This document shows positions 15,146-24,409 of a stretch of 64,000 nucleotides of DNA, one piece after another. Position 1 is the first letter of the stretch, and every line of letters starts with the position of its first letter. The notes beneath the pieces were generated by a model. It saw only the letters and a list, made by a program, of their open reading frames with translations. It ran no database searches and had not been told where the DNA came from. Both the position numbers and the translations under genes were made by a program. Origin of the DNA: an uncultured Dehalococcoidia bacterium (GTDB taxonomy: Bacteria; Chloroflexota; Dehalococcoidia; Lucifugimonadales; Australimonadaceae); assembly GCA_958295525.1 (NCBI GenBank), contig OY282355.1, forward strand, positions 1,029,504-1,093,503, given 5' to 3'.

Positions 15146-17560
15146 CTAGGGCGCAGGCGGCTCGCCGCCGAGCGCGAACTCCGCGCTCCACAGTTCGCCT
15201 TGCGGCCCGAACTGCCCCGTTTGGACGCTTACGACGGGATACTCCGGCAACGAAACCGACACAACGCACTTCCCGTCGAACAACGCGCCGTTGAGAAAGA
15301 AATCAAAGTCCAAGTTGTCGAAGCCGCGCTCGCGCCGCTCCTGCGGCAAGTCGTCCGCCCGCTCAGGGGTAATATGCAAGAAGAAGCGATGCCCCGTATC
15401 TTCCTGATCGCACTCCTCTTTGACGTACGTCAACTGGCCGTCCGTCACGTAAAGATCGAATACGGAGCGCGCAACCGGCACGCCCGCCGCAGCGGCGCGG
15501 TAGGCTGCTCGGTAGGGTTCGAGATTCAGCCGGACGTTCTCGCTCCACAGTTCGCCTTGCGGCCCAAACTGCCCCATTCGGACGCTTACGGCGGGGTACT
15601 CCGGCAACGAAACCAACACAACGCATTTCCCGTCGAACAACGCGCCGTTGAGAAAGAAATCAAAGTCCAAGTTGTCGAAGCCGTGCTCGCGCCGCTCCTG
15701 CGGCAAGTCGTCCGCCCGCTCAGGGACGATATGCAAGAAGAAGCGCTGCTCCGTATCTTCCTGATCGCACTCCTCTTTGACGTACGTCAACTGTCCGTCC
15801 GTCACGTAGAGATCGAATACGGAGCGCGCAACCGGCTCGCCCGCCGCGGCGGCGCGGTAGGCTGCTCGGAAGGGTTCGAGATTCAGCCGGACGTTCTCGC
15901 TCCACACGAAATTCGCGATCCACAGGCCGCTCTCGACCTGCGGGTTCCACTGTCCCGTGCGGAAGGCGGCGACGGGGTGGTCGGGCAGAGGAAAGCGCGC
16001 AACGCACACGCCGTCGAACAGCGCCCCGTAGTGGGAGAATTGGAAGCCCAAGTTGTAGTGGCCGGACTCACGCCGTTCCTGCGGCAAGTCGGTCGCCCGC
16101 TCCGGGACGATATGCAAAAAGAAAGGACTCCCTGTGTCTTTTTGATCGCACTCTTCTTTGACGTACACCACCTGTCCGTCCGTCACGTAAAGATCGAATA
16201 CGGAGCGCGCGACCGGCTCGCTCGCCGCAGCGGCGCGGTAGGCCGTCAGGTGGTAGGGCGTCAAGTCCAGCCCTCGGAGCCCCGGATGGTCAGGCGCGTA
16301 ACGATAGGCGCGATAGACCCGGTCGTAGCCCGCCGTGGGATGCACGAATTCCCAAACCGTCTCGCCTGCCTGCGTGACCTCGAAAATCCGTCCGGCCTGC
16401 CCGTCTGTGATCAGCGTGCCGCCGTTCGGCAGCCGTTGCGCGCTCGATCCTCCATGAGCGTAAAAGGAATCGGGCGGATCGGCGGCGTATCGCCAAATGC
16501 GCTCATTAGGGCCGTAGACGAAGCCTTCGTCCAAGCGGTAGTTGTAGCCGTCGGCGGGCAAGGATATCTCGTCCACGGACGAGTAGCCGCGCTTCATTCC
16601 TTGGTATTCGGCTCCGTTATTGAATATGAGGACGTTGCCTGCGCCCGGCGACCCTTCCGGGATCCAGTGGGCGTCGTGCGGCCAGAAGAGGCGCTGATCG
16701 GCTAATGTTCCCCTTTGGTAAGCGCGGGGGTTGCCCCAGCGGTAGAGCAGATCGCCGCCTTCGCCGCCGTTCCCACCGGCGCTCCCTGCGGCCTCTTCCG
16801 CGCTCGTGGAGTGGTCAATGATCCATATCTCGCTGAAATGCCGGACGGTGATCATAACCTGATCCAAGTCCTCGTTGTAGTCCAATGCATTGGCATGATG
16901 CCAATCGAGTCGGAGGTTATCCCGGCACGGCGTATTGGCGAGCGTGAAATTGATGTCTATGCGTTCAGGATGGTCGGCGACCACTCCGTAGTTGGGTTTC
17001 TCCGGGTCGAAGTCCTGGATGAGGTGATCGAGCGCCGACCATTGCCAGACGATCTCGCCGCCTATCGGTCCCGTAGGCCGGATTTCGACGATATGCGTCG
17101 CCCGTAAGGCAGGGCAAGCAATCGAGTCGGGGTTGGCGCCGAGCGCAATGGCCTCCTCGGGCGGAATGACAACTCCGGACAGGCTGAGTATGTTCCCATT
17201 CGGCATTTCGAGGAGGTCGTGATGCTGGAGGTAACGATAATTCCAGACGGCGTTCCCGTCAGCGTCAAATATCCTGTTGGCGCTTGTCAGCAAGTTTCCA
17301 TTATCGAGCAGTTTCACCAGAGGAGGCCTATTCCTCAACGTCCACATGTGAATGACTCGCCCGTGGTTGTCGATCAAGTAGGCAAGGCCTGAGTGCTCTG
17401 GCGTGAACAGCGTGTAGCCATCGAACGCCTCCGGTTCGTTGACGAGCAGCCCCGTTGCCCGAAGGGTTGGCTCCGGGGCGAGCGCAGGCGTCGGCGATGG
17501 AGCGCAGGCAGCGAGCAGCGCAAGCAGGAGCGCCGATGCGATTCCGCTCCAAACGCGCAT
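15146..17560 (-). CDS. Aryl-sulfotransferase-like lipoprotein with three FFLH modules
   Basis: An 804-residue secreted lipoprotein. The signal peptide is short (MRVWSG, hydrophobic run, then LLAAC with the lipidated Cys at residue 19 or 20). Residues about 35-430 form an ASST-like beta-propeller region: HHDLLEMPNGN, DWHHANALDYN, RHFSEIWIID and the WPHDAHW stretch contain histidines expected in arylsulfate sulfotransferases. Three tandem FFLH modules follow, starting at residues 440, 567 and 686. The last two are almost identical at DNA level. The ATG at 17560 gives a clean lipoprotein signal; an in-frame ATG at 17608 would add 16 residues. The much longer open frame upstream is a shadow. Neighbouring glycosyltransferases with the same module suggest a shared envelope process. 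Confidence 0.8.
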   Translation of the reverse strand: MRVWSGIASALLLALLAACAPSPTPALAPEPTLRATGLLVNEPEAFDGYTLFTPEHSGLAYLIDNHGRVIHMWTLRNRPPLVKLLDNGNLLTSANRIFDADGNAVWNYRYLQHHDLLEMPNGNILSLSGVVIPPEEAIALGANPDSIACPALRATHIVEIRPTGPIGGEIVWQWSALDHLIQDFDPEKPNYGVVADHPERIDINFTLANTPCRDNLRLDWHHANALDYNEDLDQVMITVRHFSEIWIIDHSTSAEEAAGSAGGNGGEGGDLLYRWGNPRAYQRGTLADQRLFWPHDAHWIPEGSPGAGNVLIFNNGAEYQGMKRGYSSVDEISLPADGYNYRLDEGFVYGPNERIWRYAADPPDSFYAHGGSSAQRLPNGGTLITDGQAGRIFEVTQAGETVWEFVHPTAGYDRVYRAYRYAPDHPGLRGLDLTPYHLTAYRAAAASEPVARSVFDLYVTDGQVVYVKEECDQKDTGSPFFLHIVPERATDLPQERRESGHYNLGFQFSHYGALFDGVCVARFPLPDHPVAAFRTGQWNPQVESGLWIANFVWSENVRLNLEPFRAAYRAAAAGEPVARSVFDLYVTDGQLTYVKEECDQEDTEQRFFLHIVPERADDLPQERREHGFDNLDFDFFLNGALFDGKCVVLVSLPEYPAVSVRMGQFGPQGELWSENVRLNLEPYRAAYRAAAAGVPVARSVFDLYVTDGQLTYVKEECDQEDTGHRFFLHITPERADDLPQERRERGFDNLDFDFFLNGALFDGKCVVSVSLPEYPVVSVQTGQFGPQGELWSAEFALGGEPPAP
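15167..16243 (-). repeat. Three tandem FFLH module repeats inside the lipoprotein
   Basis: Module 1 starts at 16243, module 2 at 15862 and module 3 at 15505, each about 113 residues plus a linker built on ENVRLNLEPYR. Modules 2 and 3 differ by few residues, pointing to a recent duplication; module 1 is more diverged (GHYNLGF instead of GFDNLDF, TGQW instead of TGQF). Confidence 0.85.
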
Positions 17561-17672
17561 CGGAATGTGAAATTCGCAACGGAGGGGGGTAACGGAACTC
17601 AGAGCCATTATTACGGTGACGCCTGACGCATTTCGTAATCCGCAGGCGCTGGGGCCGCCTGCGGCGTTGGCC

Positions 17673-17678
17673 ATTATA
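17673..17678 (-). promoter_or_regulatory. -10 box TATAAT for the lipoprotein gene
   Basis: A perfect TATAAT on the minus strand about 110 bases upstream of the chosen ATG. Transcription from here would give a leader of roughly 60-105 bases, unlike the leaderless genes nearby. Confidence 0.5.
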
Positions 17679-17709
17679 GCACGGCGGTCAGCGCGGGAAG
17701 GTGTAGGGG

Positions 17710-17822
17710 ACGGGATTCCCGCTTTCGCGGGAATGACGGGGCGCGTGGGGTGGTTTGGAGACCGGGGCGCGTTGCGCCCCGTCCGAGAGGCAAGATTCCC
17801 GCATGCGCGGGAATGACGAGGC
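17710..17822. repeat. Palindromic repeats with composite unit
   Basis: Two short palindromes (TTCCCGCTTTCGCGGGAA and TTCCCGCATGCGCGGGAA) flank a copy of the longer GGGGCGC...GCGCCCC palindrome, the same composite seen near 10050, 10180 and 57780. No gene is present. Confidence 0.85.
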
Positions 17823-17841
17823 AAGGGGCGGGATTCGCGGC

Positions 17842-19101
17842 TCACTTGTCTCCCGCCGTCTCGCGCAGGTCCCGCAGGCGCCGCATCTGCTTGCTGCGCC
17901 ATCCATAGCCCAGCGCGAACGCCAAGAGCGCGGACGCTCCGATCATGACGGACAGGGGCGCGGACAGCAGCCAGGCGACTCCGCCGAATTGCAATTCGCC
18001 CAGGGGCCGCACGCTCGTGTGCACCATGCTCCACACTCCCATCACCCGCCCGCGAAACTCGTTCGCCACGAGCATCTGCAGGTTCGTCTGCACGGCGACG
18101 TTCAGCGTGGAGGCGCCCGCCCCCACCGCGAACAGCAGGCCCAGGGACAGCCAGTACTGCTGGGACAGCGCGAACCCGAGCATAAACGCCCCCATCGCCG
18201 CCGGCCCGCCGGTCAGCAGCGTCCGTTGCTGACGCGGGCTCGTCATTCCGGACGCGATGAACACGCCCGTCACGCTGCCGACGCCCGTGGCTGCCCACAT
18301 AAGCCCCAGCCCCTCCGGCCCGACGCCGAGCACGTCCTTTGCGAACACGGGGAAGAGCACGCTCACGGATATGCCGAACGTCGCGTTGTAGTACGCCGTT
18401 CCGATGAGGAACGCGAACACGCGCTCGCCCGAAATGTAGCGCACCGCGGCGCCCATATCCGCCAGCACGCTCCGGCTGCGCGACCGGGCGACCGCAGGCA
18501 GCCGCACGCGCAGCAGCATCGCGGCGTACACGCCCACCGCCAGCGCGGTCAGCCCGAACACCACGCCGCCCGCGACGCTCGCCGACCCGGAGTAGTCCAG
18601 CGCGAACGCGCTCACCAAACCTCCGGCGACCGGAGCGACCGCCCGCGTCACCGGATGGATCATCGCGTTGAGCGCCACTGCGCTCGGCATCGCCTCGCGG
18701 GGCACGAGGTGCGGGAACATCGCCTGCCGCGCCGGGCCTTCGAACGATCCGATCGCCGATAGGACAAATCCGCCTGCGATCACGTGCCACGCCGTCATCA
18801 GCCCGAGAATTCCCACCGCCGCGAGCGTTCCCAGCACGGCGATGAACAGCAATTGCACGGCGATCAGCAGGCGGCGCTGGTCGAACTTGTCGGCCAGCGC
18901 GCCGCCGAACAGCGTCAACGCTGTGGACGGAATGAATTGGGCGGCTCCGTTCACGCCCAGCAGGAACGCCGACCCGGAGAGTTGATAGATCAGCCACCCC
19001 TCCACCATCCACTGCATCTGCTGCCCGAACACGGACACGACGAATCCTACCCAGTACAGGCGGAAATCGCGGCGGCGCAGCGCGTCGAACCTGCTCGTCA
19101 T
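17842..19101 (-). CDS. MFS exporter (enterobactin-exporter/MFS_3 type)
   Basis: A 419-residue, 12-helix major facilitator protein. RRDFRLYWVG at the N-terminus, GGALADKFDQRRLL (the loop 2-3 MFS signature), GPARQAMFPHLVPREAMPSAVALN and FRGRVMGVW between helices 10 and 11 are typical of the EntS-like MFS_3 family. The substrate is unknown. The ATG at 19101 follows a TATACA box by ten bases, so the mRNA is likely leaderless; the longer frame to 19293 is rejected for that reason. A second member of the same family lies at 43340. Confidence 0.85.
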   Translation of the reverse strand: MTSRFDALRRRDFRLYWVGFVVSVFGQQMQWMVEGWLIYQLSGSAFLLGVNGAAQFIPSTALTLFGGALADKFDQRRLLIAVQLLFIAVLGTLAAVGILGLMTAWHVIAGGFVLSAIGSFEGPARQAMFPHLVPREAMPSAVALNAMIHPVTRAVAPVAGGLVSAFALDYSGSASVAGGVVFGLTALAVGVYAAMLLRVRLPAVARSRSRSVLADMGAAVRYISGERVFAFLIGTAYYNATFGISVSVLFPVFAKDVLGVGPEGLGLMWAATGVGSVTGVFIASGMTSPRQQRTLLTGGPAAMGAFMLGFALSQQYWLSLGLLFAVGAGASTLNVAVQTNLQMLVANEFRGRVMGVWSMVHTSVRPLGELQFGGVAWLLSAPLSVMIGASALLAFALGYGWRSKQMRRLRDLRETAGDK

Positions 19102-19111
19102 AGACGAGGAG

Positions 19112-19117
19112 TGTATA
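19112..19117 (-). promoter_or_regulatory. -10 box TATACA, leaderless type
   Basis: On the minus strand TATACA ends ten bases before the MFS start codon at 19101. Confidence 0.5.
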
Positions 19118-19228
19118 CCCCTCGCGCTCGACCGCCGCGCAGCGGCGACGCAGAGGGGCGGCGCGCGCCCCGCCGCCGCGTTTTGTAGTAGGCTTGCCCC
19201 AACATCGGGCGCTAGGGAGGGCATGCCA

Positions 19229-20278
19229 ATGACCACCGCCGTTGCGACGCGAGTGATAGACGCCGATTGCCACGTGATCGAGACGCCGCGCACGTTCGAC
19301 TATATGCGCGAGGAGGACGAGAAACTCAAGCCGGTCGTGCTGGTTCGGGAGGAGGGCGCGAACGACGAGAAGTACTGGTTCCTCGAGGGGCGCGCCTGGC
19401 GGATGAACCAGAACGTCGGCCCGGAGTTCCCCACCGCGGCGCGGGAGGCGGCGGACATTCAGGCGCGGCTGGCGCATATGGACGAGTTGGGCGTGGACAC
19501 CCACATTCTCTACCCCACGATGTTCCTCCGCCCGCTGACGCGCCACGCGGACACCGACTACGCGCTTTCCCGCGCCTACAACCGCTGGCTCGCCGACGTT
19601 TGGGCGCAGGGCGGCGGGCGCCTCCGCTGGGCCGTCATTCCCCCGCTGATGAGCATAGACAAGGCGATAGAGGAGATCAACATCGGCAAGGAGCACGGGG
19701 CTTGCGCCGTATTCTTCCGGGGCCACGAGCAGGGCATGCTGCTCTCCGACTCGTACTTCCATCCGATCTACGCGGAGGCGCAGCGCCTCGACTTGCCCAT
19801 CGCGGTGCACGCCGCCACCGGGGACTTCGCGGCGATGGACCTCAACGACCGCAGTTTCGGGCTGCCGACGTTCAAGTTCCCGACGGTGGGGGCGTTTAGC
19901 GACCTCGTGCTGCACAAGACGCCGGAGAAGTTCCCCGACCTGCGCTGGGCGTTCATCGAGGTCACCTCGCAGTGGCTGCCCTACGTGCTGAACGACCTCG
20001 TGCTGCGGAACCGCAAACTCGTTCCCGGCTCGTATCCCCGCGACGCGCAACTGATGGAGGAGTACCGCCTCTACGTCGGCTGCCAGACGATAGACGACCT
20101 CGCCTACGTGGTCGACCGGGTGGGGGACGACCATCTCGTCATCGGAACGGACTACGGGCACGCGGACACGACGGCGGAGATGAACGCGCTCAGCAAAGTG
20201 CGCGACGAGGGCAAAGCGTCGGAGGCCAGCCTGGCCAAGTTCCTCTACGACAACCCCAAGCGCCTCTACGGGCTGTAG
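19229..20278 (+). CDS. Metal-dependent amidohydrolase (amidohydrolase_2/ACMSD family)
   Basis: A TIM-barrel hydrolase or decarboxylase of about 349 residues in the ACMSD-like amidohydrolase_2 family. The first metal motif DADCHVIE, the strand IAVHAATGD with its histidine, and the C-terminal IGTDYGHAD aspartate are present. The substrate is not determined; relatives act on aromatic ring-cleavage products. Two ATGs are possible, 19223 and 19229. The second is chosen because the GGGAGGG site would be too close to the first. Amidohydrolases also occur at 31638 and 62861. It precedes thrB by 21 bases, perhaps by chance. Confidence 0.85.
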   Translation: MTTAVATRVIDADCHVIETPRTFDYMREEDEKLKPVVLVREEGANDEKYWFLEGRAWRMNQNVGPEFPTAAREAADIQARLAHMDELGVDTHILYPTMFLRPLTRHADTDYALSRAYNRWLADVWAQGGGRLRWAVIPPLMSIDKAIEEINIGKEHGACAVFFRGHEQGMLLSDSYFHPIYAEAQRLDLPIAVHAATGDFAAMDLNDRSFGLPTFKFPTVGAFSDLVLHKTPEKFPDLRWAFIEVTSQWLPYVLNDLVLRNRKLVPGSYPRDAQLMEEYRLYVGCQTIDDLAYVVDRVGDDHLVIGTDYGHADTTAEMNALSKVRDEGKASEASLAKFLYDNPKRLYGL

Positions 20279-20299
20279 GCGAGGGCCTCGCTTACCCCT

Positions 20300-21235
20300 A
20301 TGCCGGACGACGCAGTAACCATCCGAGTCCCCGCGACCACCGCCAATCTCGGCCCGGGCTTCGATTGCTTGGGCATGGCGCTGTCGCTTTGGAACACGCT
20401 GCGCCTCGCTTGGGCCGAGGAGCCCGCCGTCCGGCTCCACGGGTTGGGGGCGGACAGCCTGCCCCGCGACGCGGGCAACCTGATCCTCCGCTCCGCGCAG
20501 CGCGTGCTGGACGAGACGGGCAACGGAGCGCGCGGCGTCTCCATCGAGGCTTGGCAAGAGATCCCGCTCAGCCGGGGGCTCGGCAGCAGTTCCGCCGCCA
20601 TCGTCGGGGGCGTCTACGGCGCCAACGCGCTGCTCGGCCATCCGCTTCCGCCCTCCCGCCTGCTGGAGATCGCCGCCGAAATCGAGGGGCATCCCGACAA
20701 TGTCGCGCCCGCGCTGATGGGCGGCCTCAGCATCGCAATCGCCGGCGAGGACGGCGGCGTCCAAGCGGCGCCCGTTCCTTTGCCCGCCGATCTGCAATGC
20801 GTCGTCTACGCGCCCGACGCGCCGATGCCGACCCACGAGGCGCGGAGCGTTCTGCCGCCGGAGGTTCCGCGCGCCGACGCGGTGTTCAACACGGGGCGCG
20901 CCGCCCTCCTGATCGCCGCGCTCGCGCTCGACAGGCCGGAGTACTTGCGCCTGGCGACGCAAGACAGGCTGCACCAGCCGCAGCGCCAGCGCGTCTTCCG
21001 GCAGATGAAAGTAATTTTCGATCACGCGCTCGCCGCCGGAGCGCTCGGCGTCTTCCTGTCGGGCGCGGGCTCGTCCGTCGTCGCGCTCACAAAGCGGAGC
21101 GAGAACCGCGCATTCACCATCGGCTACGAGATGGCGGACGCGGGCGACAAGTCCGGCCTCACGGGGACGTTCCTCGTGCTGGAGCCCGCTCCGAACGGAG
21201 CGGAGCCGGCTGCGGCGCCGCCGGAGGCCGCCTGA
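20300..21235 (+). CDS. thrB: Homoserine kinase
   Basis: A 311-residue GHMP kinase that phosphorylates homoserine in threonine synthesis. VPATTANLGPGFDCLGMAL at the N-terminus and the ATP loop IPLSRGLGSSSAA are diagnostic; GHPDNVAPAL and the C-terminal GVFLSGAGSS complete the family pattern. Its stop overlaps the start of the aspartate kinase gene by one base (TGATG), so the two are translationally coupled. Confidence 0.95.
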   Translation: MPDDAVTIRVPATTANLGPGFDCLGMALSLWNTLRLAWAEEPAVRLHGLGADSLPRDAGNLILRSAQRVLDETGNGARGVSIEAWQEIPLSRGLGSSSAAIVGGVYGANALLGHPLPPSRLLEIAAEIEGHPDNVAPALMGGLSIAIAGEDGGVQAAPVPLPADLQCVVYAPDAPMPTHEARSVLPPEVPRADAVFNTGRAALLIAALALDRPEYLRLATQDRLHQPQRQRVFRQMKVIFDHALAAGALGVFLSGAGSSVVALTKRSENRAFTIGYEMADAGDKSGLTGTFLVLEPAPNGAEPAAAPPEAA

Positions 21236-22464
21236 TGGCCGCCGTCGTCGTCCAGAAGTACGGGGGCACGTCCGTCGGCGACGCCGAAAAGATACGCCGC
21301 GCCGCCGAGCGCGTCGCCACGACCCGCCGAGGGGGCGCCGCCGTCGTCGTGGTCGTCTCGGCGATGGGCGACGCGACGGACCGGCTCATCGAACTCGCGG
21401 AGTCGGTGACCGCCGCGCCCGACCCCCGCGAACTGGATATGCTGCTCTCCACCGGCGAACTCGTCTCTTGCGCGCTGATGGCGATGGCGCTCCGCGACAT
21501 CGGCGAGGAGGCCGTCAGCATGAGCGGCGCGCAGGCGGGCATCCGCACCGACGCGGCGCACGGGCGCGCGTCCATCATCGGGTTCGACCCGGCGCCCGTG
21601 CGCCGCGCGCTCGACGCCGGACGCATCGTCATCGTCGCGGGCTTTCAGGGCGTCACGGAGGACAGCGACGTCACGACGCTTGGGCGGGGCGGGTCGGACA
21701 CGACCGCCGTCGCGCTCGCCGCCGCGCTCGAGGCGGAGCGCTGCGAGGTCTACACCGACGTCGACGGCATTTACACCGCCGACCCGCGCGTCGTGCCCGA
21801 CGCCCGCAAGTTGGCGCGGATCGGCTGCGAGGAGATGCTGGAACTCGCCAGTTACGGGGCGAAGATGCATCCTCGGTCCATTGAACTCGCCGCTTGGCGC
21901 AACGTTCCCATACTCGTCGCGTCCAGCGCCGGCGGCGTTCCCGGAACCCTGATTCACGACGCGGAGACGGAGGCGGAAAGCATGGAAGTCGCCAACAAAG
22001 TGCGGGGGGTAACCTACGAGCGCGGGGTGGCGCGCATCACGCTTCGCGCAGTGCCCGACCGCCCGGGCGTCGCGGCCGCCGTCTTTCAGCCGCTCGCGGA
22101 GGCCAACGTCAGCGTGGACACGATCGTCCAGAACGCCAGCGGCGAGCGCCTCACCGATCTGTCGTTCACCGTGGCGCGCGCCGATCTCCGGGCTGCGCTG
22201 GAGGTCACCCGCCGCGTCTCGGAGTCCGTCGGCGCGCAGCAGTGCGTCTCCAACGACGGACTTGGGCAGGTAAGCATCGTCGGCGCGGGAATGCAGAACG
22301 CGCCGGGCGTCGCCGCTTTGATGTTCTCCGCGCTCGCGGATGCGGGCGTCAACATAGAAATGATCACCACCTCTCAAATCCGCATCACGTGCATAGTGGA
22401 CGAGCCTAAGGTGGACGCCGCCGTCCGCGCGCTCCACGCCGCGTTCGAGTTGGCGGACGATTAG
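21235..22464 (+). CDS. lysC: Aspartate kinase with ACT regulatory domains
   Basis: A 409-residue aspartokinase, the first enzyme of the lysine/threonine/methionine pathway. VVQKYGGTSVGD opens the kinase domain; STGELVS, GFQGV, LGRGGSDTTAVALAAAL and EVYTDVDGIYTADPR are canonical. Residues from about 265 contain two ACT domains (ITLRAVPDRPGVAA and VSIVGAGMQNAPGVAALMFSAL), so feedback control by lysine and/or threonine is expected. There is an internal in-frame start potential, as in Bacillus-type enzymes that make a separate beta subunit, but no clear ribosome site was seen. Confidence 0.96.
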   Translation: MAAVVVQKYGGTSVGDAEKIRRAAERVATTRRGGAAVVVVVSAMGDATDRLIELAESVTAAPDPRELDMLLSTGELVSCALMAMALRDIGEEAVSMSGAQAGIRTDAAHGRASIIGFDPAPVRRALDAGRIVIVAGFQGVTEDSDVTTLGRGGSDTTAVALAAALEAERCEVYTDVDGIYTADPRVVPDARKLARIGCEEMLELASYGAKMHPRSIELAAWRNVPILVASSAGGVPGTLIHDAETEAESMEVANKVRGVTYERGVARITLRAVPDRPGVAAAVFQPLAEANVSVDTIVQNASGERLTDLSFTVARADLRAALEVTRRVSESVGAQQCVSNDGLGQVSIVGAGMQNAPGVAALMFSALADAGVNIEMITTSQIRITCIVDEPKVDAAVRALHAAFELADD

Positions 22465-22485
22465 GGCGCTGCGCGCCCCGTCCGG

Positions 22486-23045
22486 CGCTTGCGCGCCGCT
22501 GGATTCCCGCCTGCGCGGGCAGGGCGGCAAAGGGGGGCGGGATTCCCGCCTACGCGGGCAGGGCGGGACAGGGGCGGGCGAGGTTCCCGCCTACGCGGGC
22601 AGGGCGGACAATGGGGGCGAGGTTCCCGCCTACGCGGGGGAATGACGGGAGAGGGGGCGGGGTTCCCGCCTTCGCGGGAATGACGATGCGCTGCGCGCTC
22701 CGTCACGGGGGCGGGATTCTCGCCTGCGCGGGCAGGGCGGCAAGGGGGGGCGAGGTTCCCGCCTACGCGGGAACGACGATAGGGGGCAAGGGGCGGGATT
22801 CCCGCCTACGCGGGAATGACGATAGGGGGCAAGGGGCGGGATTCCCGCCTACGCGGGCAGGGCGGCAAGGGGGGGCGAGGTTCCCGCCTACGCGGGAACG
22901 ACGATAGGGGGCAAGGGGCGGGATTCCCGCCTACGCGGGAATGACGATAGGGGGCAAGGGGCGGGATTCCCGCCTACGCGGGCAGGGCGAGACAATGGGG
23001 GCGAGATTCCCGCCTATGCGGGCAGGGCGGGGCAATGGGGGCGAG
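22486..23045. repeat. Large palindromic repeat array
   Basis: About a dozen palindromes, all in the same orientation, fill this 560-base gap. Spacers of 20-35 bases are G-rich and themselves repeat: GGGCAGGGCGG and GATAGGGGGCAAGGGGCGG alternate. Internal units of about 60-120 bp recur (for example around 22750-22850 and 22865-22960). No gene is supported here. Confidence 0.88.
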
Positions 23046-23143
23046 GCAACGCAAGGCTGTCCCGGTTCGCCTGCGGGAGGCAAGGCGGCGGATCGCCCAA
23101 TGCGCTACAATCCCCCCAACGAACGGACGCAGGAGGCGCGATT

Positions 23144-24409
23144 ATGCTCAGCGTTGCGGAGAACGAGCAACTGACGCGGGTGAGCGCGGGGACGCCGATG
23201 GGCGATCTGATGCGCCGCTACTGGCACCCCGTCGCCGCGGCCGCCGAACTCGACGACCGCCCCACCAAAGCCGTGCGGCTCCTCGGCGAAGACCTCGTCC
23301 TCTACAAGGACAAGTCGGGGACGATGGGGTTGATCGAGCGCTTCTGCCCCCACCGCCGCGTCGACCTCTCCTACGGCATCCCCGAGGAGCACGGCCTGCG
23401 CTGTATGTACCACGGCTGGATGATGGACGAGACCGGCCAGTGCATCGAGCAGCCGTTCGAGGAGACCGTCCATCCCGACGGGCGCTTCAAAGAGAAGGTG
23501 AAGATCGCGGGCTACCCCGTTCAGGAGATGGCGGGGCTGGTGTTCGCGTATCTCGGCCCCGCGCCCGCGCCGCTGCTCCCGCGCTGGGAGCACTTGCTGT
23601 GGGACAACGCCGTCCGCGACATCGCCATCACGGAGATTCCGTGCAACTGGCTGCAATGCCAGGAGAACTCGCTCGATCCCGTGCACGTCGAGTGGCTGCA
23701 CGCCTATATGGGCGAGCGCCGCAACACCGACCGGATCGCCGTCTCCCAGCAGGGGTCGTCGCGCCGGCATCAGCGCATCGGCTTTGACGAGTTCGAGTTC
23801 GGCGTCATCAAGCGGCGCGTGCTGGAAGGGAAAGACGAGACAGACGAGGAATGGGCGGAGGGGCACCCCGTGCTCTTCCCCAACATTCTGCTCGTGGGCA
23901 ACGAGGCTCGCGCGACGTTCCAGTTCCGCGTGCCGGCGGACGACGCGAACACGCTGCACGTCTCGGTCTACAACTACCGGGCCGCTCCGGGCGCGCCCGC
24001 CCCGACGCAGGAGCACGTGCCTTACCGCTACGTGCCGCTGAAAGACGACGCCGGACGCTACATCCTCGACTGGACGTTCAATCAGGACTATATGGCATGG
24101 GCGACGCAAGGCCCGATCGCCAAGCGCCACTTGGAGCGGCTTGGGCAGTCGGACGTCGGGATCATCCTGTTCCGCAAGCAGTTGCAGCGCAACATCGCCG
24201 TGATGCAGGACGGCGGCGACCCGATGAACGTGTTCCGCGGCGACCGCGGCCTGCTCCCCGCGCCGGTCGAGAAAGTGAAGTTCGGAATGCGCGCGCAGGC
24301 CCGCTACATTCCCCCGGAGGCCGGCGACACCTCGGCGGTGGAGGACATCGAAGAGGTGATGCGCTCGTGGACGGACTACCTCGGCGCGGAGGCGACGCTG
24401 GGGCGGTAA
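23144..24409 (+). CDS. Rieske-type aromatic ring-hydroxylating oxygenase, alpha subunit-like, copy 1
   Basis: A 421-residue Rieske non-heme iron oxygenase terminal component, expected to hydroxylate or demethylate an aromatic or cyclic substrate using electrons from a separate reductase. The 2Fe-2S site is CPH (about residue 67) plus CMYHGW (about 86). The mononuclear iron site is in the stretch ENSLDPVHVEWLH. A TACAAT box at about 23105 and AGGAGG 8 bases before the ATG give good expression signals. No reductase or ferredoxin gene is adjacent. The N-terminal 150 residues are nearly identical to the gene at 33166, whereas the catalytic domain differs. Confidence 0.9.
   Translation: MLSVAENEQLTRVSAGTPMGDLMRRYWHPVAAAAELDDRPTKAVRLLGEDLVLYKDKSGTMGLIERFCPHRRVDLSYGIPEEHGLRCMYHGWMMDETGQCIEQPFEETVHPDGRFKEKVKIAGYPVQEMAGLVFAYLGPAPAPLLPRWEHLLWDNAVRDIAITEIPCNWLQCQENSLDPVHVEWLHAYMGERRNTDRIAVSQQGSSRRHQRIGFDEFEFGVIKRRVLEGKDETDEEWAEGHPVLFPNILLVGNEARATFQFRVPADDANTLHVSVYNYRAAPGAPAPTQEHVPYRYVPLKDDAGRYILDWTFNQDYMAWATQGPIAKRHLERLGQSDVGIILFRKQLQRNIAVMQDGGDPMNVFRGDRGLLPAPVEKVKFGMRAQARYIPPEAGDTSAVEDIEEVMRSWTDYLGAEATLGR

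Noticed and set aside
15146-21025. A continuous minus-strand open frame of 1959 codons
   Set aside because: Only the last 804 codons are a real gene. The rest runs antisense through the MFS gene, the amidohydrolase and thrB in a GC-rich third-position phase and has no protein-like pattern.
22486-23045. Possible CRISPR or origin iterons
   Set aside because: Same palindrome family with repeated spacers, no replication initiator gene or DnaA boxes seen.
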